The notes below the pieces were generated by a model. That model ran no database searches, was not told the DNA's origin, and saw only the letters and a list, made by a program, of their open reading frames with translations. A program made the translations under genes and the position numbers. From contig CADCXD010000010.1 in assembly GCA_902806575.1 (NCBI GenBank), positions 2,170,001 to 2,234,000 on the forward strand: 64,000 bases of DNA, written 5' to 3'. Below are positions 61,301 through 64,000 of this stretch, in pieces (position 1 is the first letter of the stretch; each line of letters starts with the position of its first letter). This stretch comes from Jackrogersella multiformis (Eukaryota > Ascomycota > Sordariomycetes > Xylariales > Hypoxylaceae).

Positions 61301-64000
61301 GAATGTATAAACTCGGTATTGATGAACACCCACTAATAATAATATTGTATAAAAACGAAGAGCCCACGACCTTATAAGCAAATAAGCCATATTACAAGAC
61401 AACAACTAAAAATCATAAAAACCTTGGAATATAACACATTAGTAACCCATCGAGGCCAGTTCCCTACCTACCTAGGTACCTTTGGTGTAGGTAGGCATAC
61501 ATATACCAACAAACCGCTCTCTTCCTCATCGGATACACCTACCCACGCAGGCAAGAACACCTCGGCACGCAAGACCCAGCATCCCCGATAGTATAAAGAA
61601 AGAGTGTTTGAGCCCTAGATCTACCCGATGCACTCCGCAGTTCTAGAAACGTCCCGATGTCAAATATGCTTTATGCTTACTCCGCATTATAATGGGTTCG
61701 CTCTGCAGTGCTGGAAACCCCCTATCTAGATTTCAGGGGGAGGGGGGGCGCATGAATGCAGATTGGACGACCGTGGGGGCAGGTGCTGTAGGTAGGTAGG
61801 TAGATGAGAAACGCCATTTCCCGCCATTTCTGCAGCGTGACGTGCACACACGCCTCCTATTTTTGCCGCGTGAAATATTCCGAGATCAGATGTGGACGCA
61901 GCATCGGGGACCGACCGCGATGGCTTATGGCTCAAGAAAGGAGACTCTTGACTGGGTACCCTCAGTTATTTCTACTGCCCTAATAGGCTGAACCGCACAT
62001 ACGTTTTGACTACCTAGGTAGCGAAAAGTGGTGTTCTTCTATTAACGAGAAGATTTGAAGTAGACCAACGATGAAAAACGCATATCACTGATATTAGGAA
62101 GGAGGCAATGAGATCGAGGAGGCGGACTACTCGAATCTCACAAATTGACCTACCGCGATGACCTACCGCGATGACCTACCGTGACAAAAGCGACCCCCAC
62201 GAGAAGATGGCGGGCTCCCAACAATACAGAATCCTACGCAGAGCTAAAGAATAAGCGAATTCGCCTTTGTCAGCAGGCCTCGTGTAGAAAGTAGCACGCC
62301 GATGAGCTAGACCCGAAACTATCCAGTTGAGACCGGCGTGTATGGTAGGTCCATCGGAGCCCATGCACACGGCACCAAAGTACGGGAGCTCATACATCGC
62401 CAGGTACATATATACGAGCGGGCGAGCAGCAAGATCGCCAAAGGTAGCGACGGCAGTGTGTATCGGCTACTGAGAGGAAGAAAGGCGGTGGGATCGTTTC
62501 CCAACATTGGTCAGCGAAATCGAATGCTTCCTATTCGCAGGCTAGCTAATAGGTAGCTTCGACATAGGAAAGTCGCGCCTACAACGAAGTGCCGAAGGGA
62601 GATCCTCGCTATAGGGCAGGATCGCAAACCCTGGACGACGCCGCTGCTTATACACCGGTCGATACTAGAACGGGACGGCCCGGCCAAGAAAGGAAGGAGA
62701 AAACCTAGTCTGGAAGTGGGAGAACGAAATGTATAGGATGGGAGAGAATTTTCCCCCGAAGGTCTCAAGAGTTTGCGACAAATGCCAGATCAGACCATCA
62801 TGGCACTTCTGCAACACGACCAATGTGGCAGAAACTGCTATTTCTTCTCTTGGACGACCAGGGTTCTGCGCCGTAAGTCTGCACCACGTGCTGATGTAGC
62901 AACGCTCGCTTGCTTAGATGCCAGTTAATATACCGAACTGCTTCCGAGCACGATCCCCTTCCGACTTGTAGACACCTTCGAGTTTTCCGATTTCGATGAC
63001 GCTAGCCATATTTGTGTGCAGGGCGGCGGCATGCGTTAGAGCCAGCGTGGCACGCGGGGGCGAACCGAAAGAGCGTTCGGACGTTGCATAGGATCATAAT
63101 GCTTGACTTTTAGAGTAGAGGCTGAGAAGAGAGTGGTTAATAAAACGGATATCTACCTAGGCAGCTTCTTCTCGGATATTCCATAATTAATGGCAATGTA
63201 CCATTACATGAAATTGCGAAGGCCGGAGACGAGAAGCCATTGTCTACGACAGTAAATTTGAACCCTCAAACCGCGTCCGTGGCACTGGAAATCTTAGGCT
63301 GTGGGGTGGGACAACCACGACTTCAAGCCGATCGCTTGATACCCAAGTCCCTTTTTTCACCAAGGGGGTAGGTCGTTTGTTGCCGACCAGTCGCTAGTAC
63401 CTCTCACGTGGTCGGCAATACCAAATAAGAAAGGAGACACCATGGACTTAGGCCCCAACGCGAGATCAAATAAATAGAGCGAGATGCTTTCGATTGGCAC
63501 GTCGGTACCAAATCTACCTAGCATAAGAGGTGAAGCCATGCTGAGCCGGTCATCCGGTGAAGTCAATGAACAAGGGGCAACCCCTTCATCATCATCATCA
63601 TCAAATATGACAACTCATTTCAGCATCTGTACACAGTTTTGTCGGTGAAAAGAGAGATTGCATAGGCTCGAGTTGAAACACGACCGCCAATATTGTTGAT
63701 CGATATTCAAGAAGTAACCTAACGTTATCAAAGAGTATTAAGAAGCTGGTGGCCCGAAGCATCTTGCCTCCCAGGATGAGGAAAGACGAAAGGCATGATA
63801 TCTCTAGCGAGGCTCTTCTAATGCCTACTATGTAGGTAGCGAGCGGCAGGGCTCTCGTAATGATGCTGAAGTGCTTCGACCGCTCTAATCCCAAAGGGTA
63901 TCCGCGCAAGGTTGATGATGAAAAGATACCCCTGACAAGGTAGGAGCTTTATTTTTTTTATTACAACAGAAACGCTCGACCTTCCGCTTTGGCTCGGGAA
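58327..64000. other. 5.7-kb stretch without a supported gene
   Basis: Only short ORFs without domains are present. Visible elements: ACCTAGGT palindromes (about 59208, 60275, 60490-60510, 60575, 60606, 61463, 62011, 63155), a (GA)n tract at about 60420-60437, a G-run at about 60905, a three-copy 13-bp tandem at 62147-62185, and a (TCA)n microsatellite at about 63586-63602. Confidence 0.5.
62147..62185 (+). repeat. Three-copy 13-bp tandem repeat
   Basis: GACCTACCGCGAT occurs twice exactly, followed by GACCTACCGTGAC. It lies in gene-free DNA; its role is unknown. Confidence 0.8.

Overview
The window looks like nuclear DNA of a filamentous ascomycete (Pezizomycotina, probably a sordariomycete; the class is an inference). 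The evidence is short GT-AG introns of about 45-120 bp with CTAAC/CTGAC-type branch sites, a class I-like chitin synthase, a fungal Opy2-type membrane anchor, a fungal NACHT-WD40 NLR, and a 13.4-kb block that carries the signature of repeat-induced point mutation (RIP).

About 0-34 kb is accessory. A seven-exon NACHT-WD40 receptor gene (449-5981) is complete except for one in-frame TAG. It is followed by a probable terpenoid cluster: a pisatin-demethylase-like P450 (minus strand, one frameshift), a second P450 (minus strand), a HAD/class II terpene cyclase fusion of the drimane-synthase type (plus strand, intact), a berberine-bridge-type FAD oxidase (plus strand, several lesions) and an SDR (plus strand, intact). 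The second P450 is cut in two by a nested pair of Ty3/Gypsy-type LTR retrotransposons of one family. Element B (10712-24096, plus, 5-bp target duplication AAACG) sits inside a P450 intron. Element A (12600-19393, minus, target duplication TTTAT) sits inside B. Both are ruined by RIP, yet the outermost LTR ends and the flanking gene are not. An F-box remnant near 33.9 kb and gene-poor DNA end this part.

From about 34.7 to 58.3 kb the genes are housekeeping: glutamate-cysteine ligase, a CorA-like membrane protein, a membrane-anchored pepsin-like protein without catalytic motifs, a GH47 alpha-mannosidase, an OTU-domain protease, chitin synthase and Opy2. The stretches 52.1-57.0 kb and 58.3-64 kb show no gene I can support.

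If the cluster worked, the cyclase would make a drimane-type skeleton and the P450s, FAD oxidase and SDR would oxidise it. Here the cyclase and SDR are open while the oxidases are broken, so the locus looks like a decaying pathway. Several lesions are single-base indels, so assembly error must be excluded first. Palindromic ACCTAGGT/TACCTAGGTA motifs are scattered through almost all unRIPped intergenic DNA.
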